Source of the DNA: Eonycteris spelaea
Lineage: Eukaryota > Chordata > Mammalia > Chiroptera > Pteropodidae
Direction: 5' to 3'
Length of the DNA stretch: 64,000 nucleotides
Assembly: GCA_003508835.1 (NCBI GenBank)
Contig: PUFA01000223.1
Span: 558,001 to 622,000, forward strand
Below are positions 33,856 through 45,300 of the stretch, piece by piece (the first letter of the stretch is position 1; every line of letters starts with the position of its first letter). The position numbers and the translations under genes were made by a program. The notes under the pieces were generated by a model. The model was given only the letters and a program-made list of their open reading frames with translations, had not been told where the DNA came from and ran no database searches.

Positions 33856-34557
33856 CTCAAGTGCCCCCTCCGGATTGTGGAGCCCCTTCCCTCCTGGGGG
33901 TGCTGGGCGCTTCCCGTCATGTCCCCTTGGGGTCCTCGGGGGGGGCCCTACTTTGAGTGACCATCGGGGCAGGTGATGACAACAGATGTTTCCATGACAA
34001 ACTTGTCCATGGAAAAAGCGATGGAGCACCCACTTTCCGAGCTGGGGAGACCGGGAAATGGGGGGGGGGCCGGGAGCTGAGTTTTCGCACACATGACCCC
34101 TGAAGTTCCTACTTGACAGCCAAGGGGAGAAGCAAACGAGGCAGCTGAGTGTGTGTCTGGGATTTAAGAGCGAGACCCGGGTGGAGCGCAAACTCAGGAG
34201 TCACCAACGTATTGGGAGTAGGTGACCAGGTGAGGTCACCAAGGGAACAGGCGGCTCCGAGAAGTCGCTAAACGCAGACCAGCAAGGCGGCCAACTGCTG
34301 TCCTGGAAGCCCGGTGAGGACAGCCTCTAAGGAGGACAGGGCTCACCTGTGTCAGGTCCTGCCCGCGGGCCAGGGAAGGTCAGAGCAGGGCTTTGGGGGT
34401 GAGTTTGACGGGAGAGCTGGTCCAGTGAGTAGTGGGGGTGGTCGCCCCATTGGAAAGGTTCAAGAGAAGAATTCCTTAGAAATGTAAACGCAGGATTATG
34501 GTGTTCCCACCCCACCCCCACCCACCTGCAGCTTCATCCCCTGCGGTTTGTCACCGG

Positions 34558-35062
34558 GGTTAACCCAGTATGAAAATATTAAATGAAAAATTCCAGAATA
34601 AACAGCTCGTAAGTTTTAAATGGTGAGCCATTCTGAGGAGCGTGGTGGGATCTCGGGCCGTCCCACCCCGTCCGGCTGGGGACGTGACCTGTCCCCTGTC
34701 CAGCGTCTCCTCGTGGCATACGGTCCCCTCCCGGCAGTCCTCAGCGATCTCAGTGATCGCCGCAGCTTCTGCAGTGCTTGTGTTCAAGTCACCCCGATTT
34801 CCAGCGGTAAAAGCCCCAGAACACAGGAGCAGTGACGCCGGCAGCGTGGACACTCCAGACAGAAGCCATCAGGTCCTTCCTTTATGAGAAAAAACTGAGT
34901 ACAGAACAGCGAGACATCTCGAGAGGGAGACTTTGTCATGGGGTATGGCTGTCCAGGGGGAGCCGTACGGGCTCCGGGACCCTCCGAGGCTTCTGGCATC
35001 CACTGGGGGGTCTCGGAACGTGTCCTGGCAGGTGAGGGGGCTGCCGTACCGGGTGGTCCAAC
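34558..35062 (+). mobile_element. Tigger-like (TcMar) DNA transposon remnant
   Basis: The text 'ttccagaataaacagctcgt', then 'aagttttaaatggtgagcca', 'cagtgcttgtgttcaagtca' and a right end 'ggcatccactggggggtctc' followed by 'ggaacgtgtcc' corresponds to a deleted Tigger/MER2-type element as I recall it. The central transposase part is missing. Confidence 0.55.
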
Positions 35063-35194
35063 GATCCCGCCTCCGGGCATCGAGTGGAAATCGCTGAGCG
35101 CCAACGCAGAGCGGAGGTGTGTGCGGTCGGGTTCTGGCCGGCGCTGCTGACGGCAGCCGCGGGGACTCAGCCCAGCGCCCGTCGACAGGCGGGC

Positions 35195-35595
35195 GCACGA
35201 GACACTGTCCGTCCACGCAGTGGGGCGTTACTGAGCCTTGAGAAAGAACAGGAATCCTGCCACAGGCCACAATGTGGATGAACCTGGGACATCGTGCGGC
35301 GTGAAGCGCGCCAGTTGGAAAAGGTGACCAAGACTGGGCTCCATTGACGGAACATCCCTGGAGCCGTCAGATTATAGGGACAGAGGGCGGGGGCCGGGCG
35401 CCCAGGGCCGGGAGGAAGGGCCAGTGAGCGCTTAATGGGGACAGAGTTCCCATTTGGGAGGATGAAAAGTTTCTGGAGATGATGCTGGTGATAATTGTAT
35501 AACAATGCAAATGTTTTTAATGCCACAAAAAAAATGAATAAAATGTTCAATTTAGGTTATGTATATTTTACCACTAAAAAAAAAAAAAAAAAGCA
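35195..35595 (+). mobile_element. Old L1 3' UTR fragment with A-rich tail
   Basis: Blocks resembling 'acaatgtggatgaacctggg', 'gacatcgtgcggcgtgaagc', 'tttctggagatgatgctggt' and 'atgtatattttaccacta' are followed by a run of about 18 A. This is the sense 3' end of an older L1. Confidence 0.7.
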
Positions 35596-38500
35596 GTAAG
35601 GTGGACAGTGGGAAGTCGAGGTCGGGCTGGACCACAGGGGCGGGGCGGGTGGCCCGGGCCTGAGGGCCAGATGAGTGGTGAGGAGCATTTCACTGTGGAG
35701 GATTAAGGGTGAGACATAAAAAATGTTACAAAGTTGAGGAGAAGTAGAGATTGCGTTTCGCTATTCCGTGGTGACCTTGGAGGTAGCAAAACATCCAGTA
35801 GGCACTCGATACCATGTAACTCGTCAGCGAGGCTGAGTGCCTCCAAGGGGGATTCTGCAAACTAGGCCACACCGAACAGACCGCATGAAACAGATTCCTT
35901 CCAGGTGACGGAAACGGTCTAAAATTAGGTCGTGGTGCTGGTCACACCGCTCTGTGCGTTTACTAAAGGTCCTTGAGCGGTGCGCTTAGTGCAGATGAAT
36001 TTCATGGCGTGTAATCGAGAGCTCAGCAAAGCGGGCGAAACGTGCACACAGATCACGCTCCCCCGTAGCCCACGCTCGTCCCTTGCACAGAGGCGCCCTG
36101 CCCGCTGCCCGCTGCCCCCACATCACCAGGAAAGGCCCCTGGGGCGGGCTGCGCTGTCTGCTTGGCCTGTCACAGTTTTAGAACTGGAAAGCGTTCTAAT
36201 CTGGGTGTGGTGACCTCATCGGGGTGACTCCCTAAGTGGCCCAGCGAGTCTCAGCTCTCCTTCTGGGCTCCCATGATTAAGACTTTCCCACAGCTGGGGG
36301 CCATCAGGACGACGCCAGCCGATGACGGTTTGCTGGGCAGCCAGCCACCGTCGCTGGCCGTTAGACTGGGCCATTAGACCGGGCAGCCCTCGAGGAGACT
36401 GGGAGGGCGGGCCCCGGCTTCCCCACGCCCCACCTGTCACTTGTGACCAGCTCGCTGCTCCCATCTGCACACGGCCGGCCAGCAGCGAGGTCAGCAGCTA
36501 GGGCTCAGCAATGCGGCGGCCTCAGCCTCCCTGAGGCTCTGTCCACAAATAGCTCTGAGCCCTGCCTTTCGCTTCCGAGACATTCATCACCTCATTCTGT
36601 CGCTGCAGCGAGTGCATGCCCGTTGGGGGCCGCGGTGACTGCGTGGAGAGCAGCTGTCCCCGCCAGGGTTCATGTTAAACACCTCCCGGCGCTTCCCTTG
36701 GACCTAACGGGGGCACCGTCGCCAGCACTGCCCAGACCGATGGTGCTACATCAGAGGACCGCGAGACTCAGAGCTGGAAGGGGCCTGAGACATTACGGAT
36801 CTCCACCCCATTTCTTTTGTTTGCAAAAGGAGCTTCAGAGGCCCGACTCGCCCAAGGATGCATGCCACACGTAGTGCCCCCGCCCCCTAGCCCCGCCGGC
36901 TGGTCTCGCTGAGACCCTCCTCAGCCCATTTAAATGCTTCAGCGAGGCAGTTCTTACCTCTCTGTCGTCCTTTACCTTCCTGTTTCATGAGTAGGGCATT
37001 TACACCTTCAAAATAAAAGCGACCCGACAGTCTTAGGAGATGAATGACCGTGACTCACAGCGGAATCACATTTTGACCTGGAACGAAACTCGTTCAGATC
37101 AGACGGCGCTGGCCGGAGCCGGGCGTTGAGCTGTTAGACTCGTGATTTTAACGTTTCTTAGGTATTTAGTTGGTTCCGATATTTACAAGTGACTTTCGTG
37201 AATGTTAAAAAAGTGTCTGGCACATGCGCAACGTTTTTAAATGTTGGTGACTGTTTTAGGACGTGAGTCACTAATTTGAAAAGCAGCACAAGGAGGCTCT
37301 GAGGCCTCTCCCTCCCGGTGGCTGACTCAGACCTGGAGGCTCAGAGCCGAGGGCGAATGTGGGGGATGGGGGTGGGGGAGGGGTGGGGCGAGGGTGGGGG
37401 TGGGGCTCGGGCACCTCGATTGCTGGAAGAAGTATTCTCACTCACGGATGGGTCCGCGTAGGGACGAGTCCAGGGCATAACCGCGTGACGTAATTTTAGA
37501 AATCACAGTGGCATCGTGAAAGATGACAGAGATTTTTTTTTCCGAGAAGATTCTGCCGTGCACATTTCAACAGAGAGGACTTCTATGTTTAAAGGGAAGG
37601 TGGACTTTTACAACTTCCCTGAGAAACTGGATTCACAGTGGTGACAGAGACTGAAGCCTGCGGGGTCGGGTCTAAGTGACATTTTCATTGATCTTCGTGT
37701 TAGGTCCAGACCTGCGTCTCTGAGACCAGTGTGTGTGTGTGGGGGGTGGGGGTTGGCTAACCCACTGAACGGGTGGAAACGGATCCGCCTGCGGGTGCTG
37801 TGAGTGGATACATAGTACCCCTTTTTAATGGTGTAATATGATTTAAACAAAAACAGTTCTGTGTATTCACTGTAGGAAACAACACAATAGTCAGCATTGA
37901 TCATAACCCAATCGTATGAACAAAAGAAAAGATATCCAAACCCTCAACCGAAAAACCAAATGACAAAACAAGATGACTTTTTTTCCCCCATAGACTGGCA
38001 TTGAAAAGGATTCCTAATCCACACTCAGGGTGGGCATCTCCTCTGGGCCCTTTGCTGAAGTCTAAGGTATTGGTCACCAGTGTGACATTTATCTGTGCAA
38101 CAAACTGTCAGTTTTGTTACTGAGGTCATTCCGTTTTGTTTTTGACCTGTGATTTGTGTGTAGCAGGTAGGGGAGAACTACCTGGTGGGAATTACATACG
38201 TAGCCTTAAAACAAAGAACTGATTTCGGTGACAATTTATATTGTATTAAAAACTAGATGAATTAAAACAAAACAAAAATTGCCTTAGCGAATCAGTGCTA
38301 CCTGGGTATTCCCTTTTGGATATTTAGGATTGCAGGCTTCTTTTCATGCAATTGAGGGTGAGAGTAAGAACAATCAAAGAAAAAGTAATCGCGATTATAT
38401 AGGGCAGAGGTGAAGCATGGGTCTTAAGATGTTTGAATACTGATACTCAAATTACATTTCCCCCTTTTTTTTGCCAAGTTGAGATATATGTTTGTTACCT

Positions 38501-39800
38501 CTGTTGAAAGACCTTCTAAGGTAAATCGGCCAATTTACTGAGCAACTAGGTATGCAAGACTTTTGACTCGATTTTAAAAGCAGGGGTTCTTGGCTGTGGG
38601 CCTCAGACCTCTCAAAGCCTCAATGCCTGGTCGTCCCATATGCACCCCAAAATCGTCCCAGACTTCTGAGGGACCATCCATCTGACACACAGATGATTAC
38701 TTGTTCATAACTTATATGTGCACTACCACAACAAAAATTAATTTACTGTACAGTACAAACAAAAATAGAAACTAAAAGAGGAGAAAACTATGATTAGAAG
38801 AGCGTGCATTCACTTTGGAGACGAGACTTGTAGAATAAAAACACATATGCCTGTATCTGCACGTGCATCACGCTTTAAGCATCTGGAGATGCTCCTGTGA
38901 TTAATGAGGCAGGCAAAGGAGAGTCGACACAGCAACTTCGAGTCTCCGAAGAAGAAAACCAAAATACGTGCATCAGAATGAATATTTCGAAAATTAGTAA
39001 AATATTCCGGAAAAAATGCCCCCTGGCCAAGTGCACCTGGGGCCATCCGCAGAGTCCTGGGGTCCTGGACAGAGCCCCGAAGTGACCAGACTGTTCCAGG
39101 GACCCCATGATTCTGCAGTGTGATGGAGGCTCCGCTTTCCCCCCACTACTGGTTCTGGGGGCACAGCAGGCCCACTAAACTCAGAGCCTGGATCCCGTGT
39201 TCAGGCTGCACAGACATCACCCCCCAGCTCCCGTCCTCCTCAGAGAACAGGGCCCCTGAGCTCCCAGTGAACACGTCTGTCCCCAAAGCCCTTAGGCCAG
39301 CAGGGCGGCCTGCCCACCCTCTCGCCCCCCCCCCCCCCGCTCTGTCCAGGTGGGTTAAGTCCAGGACTTGGCTTCGCTCGCTTTTCCTGGCCCTTCGCCT
39401 TGTGCTCGGCCCTGGGCCACTTTGTCCTCCCCGTTGATCATCCCAGGCAGAAACAGGTGAGTGACCTATGGTCTCATCACCATCCATGGAATCTTAAGAT
39501 GCAGTGAAGATCTGTTATGGAGACGTGTGAGTTCACTGGCACGTTCCAGGAGGCAGGCTGGGTCCCAGGTGCTGCTGACGGCCCTGAGCTTCCGTCAGTG
39601 CTCTGTGCCCGGGGACAGCTCCAGAAAGAGAGATGGTGACAGCCTTCCGTTTTCTGCGTCCACCACCTGGTGTGTGGCCAGGCTGGGGCCAAGGCTCCCC
39701 TGACCCAGGCACCTGTAAGTCCCAGAATCAGCATCACCACGATTCCTTTGGGTAACATGTAAAGTCTGACTGAGGACAGTGTGCCCCAGGCGACGTGTGA
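35596..39800 (+). other. LRRFIP1: LRRFIP1 intron 1A, mixed section
   Basis: No exon is recognised. A piece at about 36765-36860 ('gagctggaaggggcctgaga') looks like an old SINE. A G-quadruplex-prone run lies at 37360-37408. The 37900-39000 part is AT-rich and appears unique, with no repeat that I can name. A poly(C) run lies at about 39327-39339. Confidence 0.5.
37360..37408 (+). other. G-quadruplex-prone G-rich run
   Basis: Within 49 bp there are at least seven runs of three or more G separated by one to three bases (for example GGGGGATGGGGGTGGGGGAG), satisfying G3+N1-7 rules several times over. Confidence 0.8.
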
Positions 39801-39811
39801 CAGCGTATTTG

Positions 39812-40196
39812 TATTACGAGGCTGCGTAATAAATGGCCACAAGCTGGGTGTCTTAAAACGACAGAAAGCCGCCCTTTTCCGTCTGGAGGCCGGAAGTCCA
39901 ACCTCGAGGAGCTGGCGGAGTGGGCTCCTTCAGGAGGCGCTGAGGAAGCGGGCTCCTCTCCCCTCCCGGCGGTTGGCCGTGCAGCCCGCTCCGTGTGTGT
40001 CTGCGTGTCTGCGTGTCTGTGTGCAAGCGTCTCCCTCCCTGTGAGGAGCCGGTCGCTGGATGAGGGACCACGCTAACCCAGAGCGACCTCGTCGTTGCTG
40101 GATTGCGTCCGCAAAGAGCCCCCCCCAGATCAGGCCGCGGTCACGGGCTCTGGGTGGACGGGTCGTTTGGAGGGCGCCGTTCCGCCCGGCACAGTG
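39812..40196 (-). mobile_element. MaLR-type LTR remnant, antisense, strongly GC-shifted
   Basis: The text 'gaggctgcgtaataaatggc', then 'cacaagctgggtgtcttaaa', 'ctggaggccggaagtcca' and 'ttgcgtccgcaaagagc', and a final 'gtggacgggtcgtttggag', follows the same order as the element at 1149-1590. Many A/T positions are replaced by G/C. Confidence 0.55.
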
Positions 40197-40895
40197 TTCT
40201 CGAGCGTCCCAGACGATTCCGTGCTCAGGGCTGAAATGTGTGGCGTGTGGCGTGTGCTCTTAGCCCCGTACACGAGACGAGGAAAGCCCCCCCCACCCCC
40301 CAAGTCCAACGACCGGATGTGTTTTTTCCTTTCTCTGGGGATTTGACGATGTCCAACGAATGATGTGTCGAAAACCGGCCTGAAAGCCCTGTTTGTTCTG
40401 CAGCGAAAGCCACTGACCATTCCTCCTGATGGGGACAGCTCTGCGGCCCCATTCTCGAGCTGGATATTTATAGCGAAACCTATTTTGTGCAAATCAGAAG
40501 GCATTGGGTAACGCTACCAACCGGAACCGGTTTAATTCGAATGACTAGAATTCGTGGCTTTAAAAAACGGTAAAGGCTGGGACAAGGAGGGAAAGACGTG
40601 AACGCGCGGCCTGATGGGCAGGCCGCCGGGACGCCGCCGGGGGAGGACGGTGTCACGTCGTCGGGCCATCGGCCACGGAGGAGCTAGCGGGCAGGCAGGG
40701 CAGGGAGGGGAAGAGAGGAGCGTTTCCTTGCGTTCTGGAAGTGTGCTGGAGTAACTGGGGGGGGGGACACATCTAGTGATCTGGGCCGGACCGGGATGGG
40801 GGGGTCATCCAGGTTCAGGGATGGTGGGAGCCACCCGGGTCCTGAGGAGATCAGAGCGCAGGATGCTGAGGACCGAGCACTGGGGGATGGGTGGA

Positions 40896-40936
40896 AGGAG
40901 AAGGGGAGCAGAGCAGAGGAGAAGGGGAGCAGAGCG
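40896..40936. repeat. Purine-rich short tandem duplication
   Basis: GGAGAAGGGGAGCAGAGC occurs twice in tandem, the second copy followed by GGA. Confidence 0.75.
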
Positions 40937-41414
40937 GAGTCCCCTGGCACACCCAAGCCGGGGGACAGAGGGGAGTGGCCCGGGCTTGGCAGTGTCTCTG
41001 CTGTGGAAGACCCGCAGGGGCGCACGTGGAGGCGTGACCTGGGGCCTTGCTGTCGGGAGGCCTCGCCCGAGCAGCCTCGGTGCCATGGTGGATGGAGGCG
41101 TGAGGACCCCGTGGGCTGGAAGCGCGGTGGCCTGGGGCTGTGGCCCCAGGTCGGGGGCTGGGCGCGGTCCCCCCTCCCCCCACCCCCGCGCCCGGCCCCG
41201 CCCAGGCCTCTGCTGCCCACAGCTGCCGTTCTCGTCCCTCCGCTGACTCCGGTGCAGGTCCCTGAGCGCCGAGAGAGAGCAGCTTCCTTCCACACCTGCT
41301 TGCCGCCCTGGGCAGCCTGCCCTGCACCCTGTCAGCTACCCCGGCCGGCACAGCGAGGGTCCCCTCGAGGCAAGAAGGCCCTCCTGGGAGCTGAAACCCT
41401 GGTTAACAGTCCGT

Positions 41415-41570
41415 GAGGGGCGGGCACTGAGCACGTGTGAACACACCGGGCCTTTTACTGCCCTCTTCCCAGCAGGGCTGCGGAGTAGGTGAGGTCAGGG
41501 AGAGAGAAGGCAGAGACTGAGGGTCACCAGCTGGAAAGCGACAGAGCCCGCACTGGACTGGACACCAGGC
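41415..41570 (-). repeat. MIR element, antisense
   Basis: The text 'ggcactgagcacgtgtgaac', then 'ggagtaggtgaggtcaggga', 'gcagagactgagggtcacca' and 'agcgacagagcccgcactgg', reads as a reverse-oriented MIR. Confidence 0.5.
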
Positions 41571-41660
41571 AGCCGGACACCAGGGTAGGCCCCCCGGTGG
41601 GCCCCCCCCACTGATGACACTCCGGTGGGAGCAGGTGTCCAGGGGCCGGAGGCCAGAGAG

Positions 41661-41787
41661 GATGTTTGGGAAACTTAAAGATCTTTCAGAGTCAGCACAG
41701 TGCCCTGGGCAGGCGACATGCCTGAAGTCATTTATTAGCTTCTATAGAAAATTGTACACGTAATTTTACAAGCGACAATTCCCGGCT
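41661..41787 (+). repeat. Inverted repeat, left arm
   Basis: This 127-bp arm matches the reverse complement of 42245-42370 with about six substitutions and one single-base indel (about 94-95% identity). The central block, including TTATTAGCTTCTATAGAAAA, is identical in both arms. The spacer is 457 bp. Confidence 0.95.
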
Positions 41788-42011
41788 AATGCTCAGAGGC
41801 CACCTTGGCAGAGAGACGAGTGACGTTCCGTGCAAGGGCCAAGCTCCGAGGAGGCGGGGCTTTCTCCCGTATTGAACCAAGTGCGCCAGAAGGTGACGCT
41901 GCTCACACCTGGCCTTCCTCTCCAAGGCGTGAGGGCCTGGTCTCTGCAGGTGTGCTCCCGCTGCCCTCTCGACGTTTTCCGTTGGAATTCAAAATCTTTG
42001 CGGAAGATTCG

Positions 42012-42036
42012 GTTTATAACGTAAACCGTTATAAAC
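42012..42036. repeat. Perfect 10-bp stem palindrome in the inverted-repeat spacer
   Basis: GTTTATAACG at 42012-42021 and its exact complement CGTTATAAAC at 42027-42036 are separated by five bases. Confidence 0.9.
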
Positions 42037-42244
42037 ATAGTCGTTCTACGTGTCCCCGACGGCCACCCGGTGCTCTGTCTGTATTCACCACGGTTTACGG
42101 GCACGGGCCCCTTGAGTTTACTCACCTCTGCGTGTACCGTGGTCAGTGCTGGAGGTGGATCCGCTGGGCTCGAAGGTGGGACATTTGCTAAGACTCTCAC
42201 GCGTCCTTGAGTTAGCTTTCCATCGCATCACGGAATGTCGTGAC

Positions 42245-42370
42245 AGCCGGGAATTGTCGTTCGTAAAAGTACGTGTACAATTTTCTATAGAAGCTAATAA
42301 ATGACTTCAGGCATGTCTCCTGTCCAGGGCACTGTGCGACTCTGAAAGATCTTTAAGTTTCTCAAACATC
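42245..42370 (-). repeat. Inverted repeat, right arm
   Basis: Reverse-complement partner of 41661-41787. The two arms could form a long hairpin or cruciform with a 457-bp loop. Confidence 0.95.
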
Positions 42371-45300
42371 TAAATGAATCCTTATGATTTTAATGATTCA
42401 TGAAACATTTAATTAAGCTTCTTCCTCACTGTTCAATAATCCAGGCTTTCTTATTGTGGAATAAACTATTTTCTTATGCTTTTTTTTTTTTAACTGAAGT
42501 CTGAGGCTTTCATAGAAGTGTCGGGGTAAAATGCAATAGTAATTTAGTTTAAAAAGAAAACAAAAGTGAATTTTCTCATTTACTGGAGTAAATCTCCCAA
42601 TGTTTTTATATTTTGAAATAACTTTAAAGCCAGCAATTTGGAATGAAACGTTTATAAGTGAAATAATCAGAAATCTTCAGAATGGGACCTCGCCTCCTCT
42701 CTCGGGTTTTCACTAGAAAGCCAGGCTTGGAATCTACGCAGCCCGTAGGAGAGAGCTGGCTCCCCGCGGGGCCACGAACCCAGCACCTTAGTCCAATGCC
42801 TTAGTTATTATCAGCACAGTATTTAAAGCTGGGGCTTTGTGCTGAGTATCTCATCCCATGCCATGAAATTGCCACGAGGTACTCTAAAAATAAAACAACT
42901 GTATGCTCTTGGTAAACGTCGCTAAGACTGGGCACTGAGTAGCCACACTGTGTGTCTCTGGCGGGGGATTTTAAACACTCTTCAGCCGGGCGAGAGGGCC
43001 CTGGAGCGGGCAGAGCCCTGCAGCCTGGGCGGGCGACGTGACCTCGCTCCACAGAGCGGGGTCGGACACACACTGCTGGGGGGCCTCGGACTGCGGCCAG
43101 CACCAGCATGCCCAGGACAGGTCCTGCCTGTGGGCCTGAGCCATAGGCTGCCTGTGGCGGTCTGGGTGGTAGATGATGACATCCTGCACCCACCTCTTCC
43201 CCAGCAGCCCGCGCCTCGGTGGAGGCGCCCCAGGACGCGGCCACACCGCCAACGGGCCTCGCGACCTGGGCAGGTCATTCCCCCTCGTGTGGCTCGGTGC
43301 CGGCACGTGAAGACGGCTCTCCTCCCCGGGCTCATCGTGAGAACGAGCTAAGGGATCCGGCCGGGCCTCGGTGAGCCCGGCACACAGCTGGCCGGCCGTG
43401 CGGGGGCCCCGCCCCCTGAATCGCCAGCTGCCGGTCTGCAGGTGGAGCACGGCCCAGCCCTGGGACCCGTGCCCGCCTCACTGCGCTGTCCTTCCTGGTC
43501 GTAGGTTTCTGGCTACGTCGCGGGCGGTCCCTGCTGCGTGGTGTTGTATCCCGCCCGTCCCTTTTTGCAGGCACCCGAGGTTTTTCTCCCTTCCTAGAGG
43601 TAGGGGAGCCCCTGAGGGGGGGCACGGAGGGGAGGGGGGCAGGGGCCTGGGGAAGATGGGAAACGGGACTCGTTTCCGGCGGTTCCTCCAGCGTTGTCTG
43701 TTTCTGCCGTCCACGGCATCCACGTAGGACGTCGCGGTGACCTGACCGGGGCTGCCCCGCCGGGCGCCCGGACCCCGACCCCGCCCTCCGGTCCCCGCAG
43801 CCCCACAGCCCGGCCCACTGCGTGCTCAGGGGCCGATTTCAGCCCCTGGCCATGTTCCTGTGTCATGGCTGCAGGCCCTCGGCTGTGCGGGTCGAGCCAC
43901 ACCGGTGGCTTTACTCCCTCACGACGTCTCGGTGTCCTGCCCGGACCAGCCACCCCCACCACCAAGCATCTTCATCCCCGACCAGCCTGGTGCCTCCACT
44001 GCCTCCCCCAGCATCCAGCCCCCCATTTCCCTCCCCCATGGAATCGTCAGCACGACTCTGCTAAGGCCCTGTCACCTCACGTGGCCCTCCCGGCCTGTCT
44101 GCTTCCGAGGTCGACCCTGGTCGGTCTTCATCGTGGGTCCCTAGGAAACACCGACCTCATGCCATGATCCCCCTCCCGGCCATCCTCAGAGACTCCCTGA
44201 GAACCCAAGATAAATTTAAACCTTCCCGACAGCACCAGAAGCTCGTAGCATCTCACCCTCCCCGTCTCCCACCCACTGACCTCGCACGCCAGCCACCACT
44301 TCCCATCCTTCCAGACTCGGTTCTCCCTCCAGGAAGCCCTCCCTGACTTCCCCTGGGAAGGGGCGGGAGCATTCGCACTCAGCTGCGTATCATCTGTGTG
44401 GCGTTTGTCCTGAAGTTTGGCTTACAACAAGATTTTTATTGAATAAATTAAGAAATAACCAACACAAGTAATTATTGTTGGCTAAAGGAAATGTTTGATT
44501 TGTTATATTGACTGTAACACATTGTTCATCATAGAAAATAGTGAGGAAACGTCAGACAATAGAAAATAAATATTACGTCTTGCGCGGTGCCCAAGCATAG
44601 AGCCCGTTATCAGTTGTTTTACTTCTCCCATTCTTTTATCTGTGGGTGGTTAAACATAGTCCCATTACGGTTCTGGAAATCCTAGATTTTTAATTCTCCT
44701 TTTTTTAAGGCAAGAAACAAGCCCAACCCTTGCGCCAAACGCTCTGACGAGCGCTGTCGTGGCCGCAGAGCCTCGCGTGGGTGTCCCTGCTCCCAGGCAC
44801 AGGCTGCTGGCAGGTTTCGGGTGTGTTTGCAATTGTGAATAACACTGCAGCCGACGTCTTTCGGAGCAAATAATGTCTCCAACCTCCAGTTATTTCCTTC
44901 AAGGGGCGTAAACGAAGTACGAACTGAGGGGCGTAAACGTGCGGGGCCTGAGCGCAGACCCTTGGGCTCCACGCCGCTTCCCTGACAGGTCGCGTGGGTC
45001 TCACTGGCCTCCTGTCGTCCGTCTGTCTGTCCCCTGCCCCCAGGGAGAGGCGGCGTCATTACTCTCAGCCTCTGTAAATTTGATGCTAACACTGGTAGCT
45101 CTTTGGTTCTCAGTTTTTGAAGTTCTCTTTTGGGTTGTCAAAACATGTCTTGAAGTGTTAGTATGGGGTTTTTTTTTCTTTTTTTCTTTTTGGTGATTTG
45201 TACATTACATGTTAACCCTGTCCGTAGCTGTTGCAAATATTTTTTCTTAATTGAGGTTAAGAGTTCAACATCTTCCTCATAGACCAAAACACACACACAC

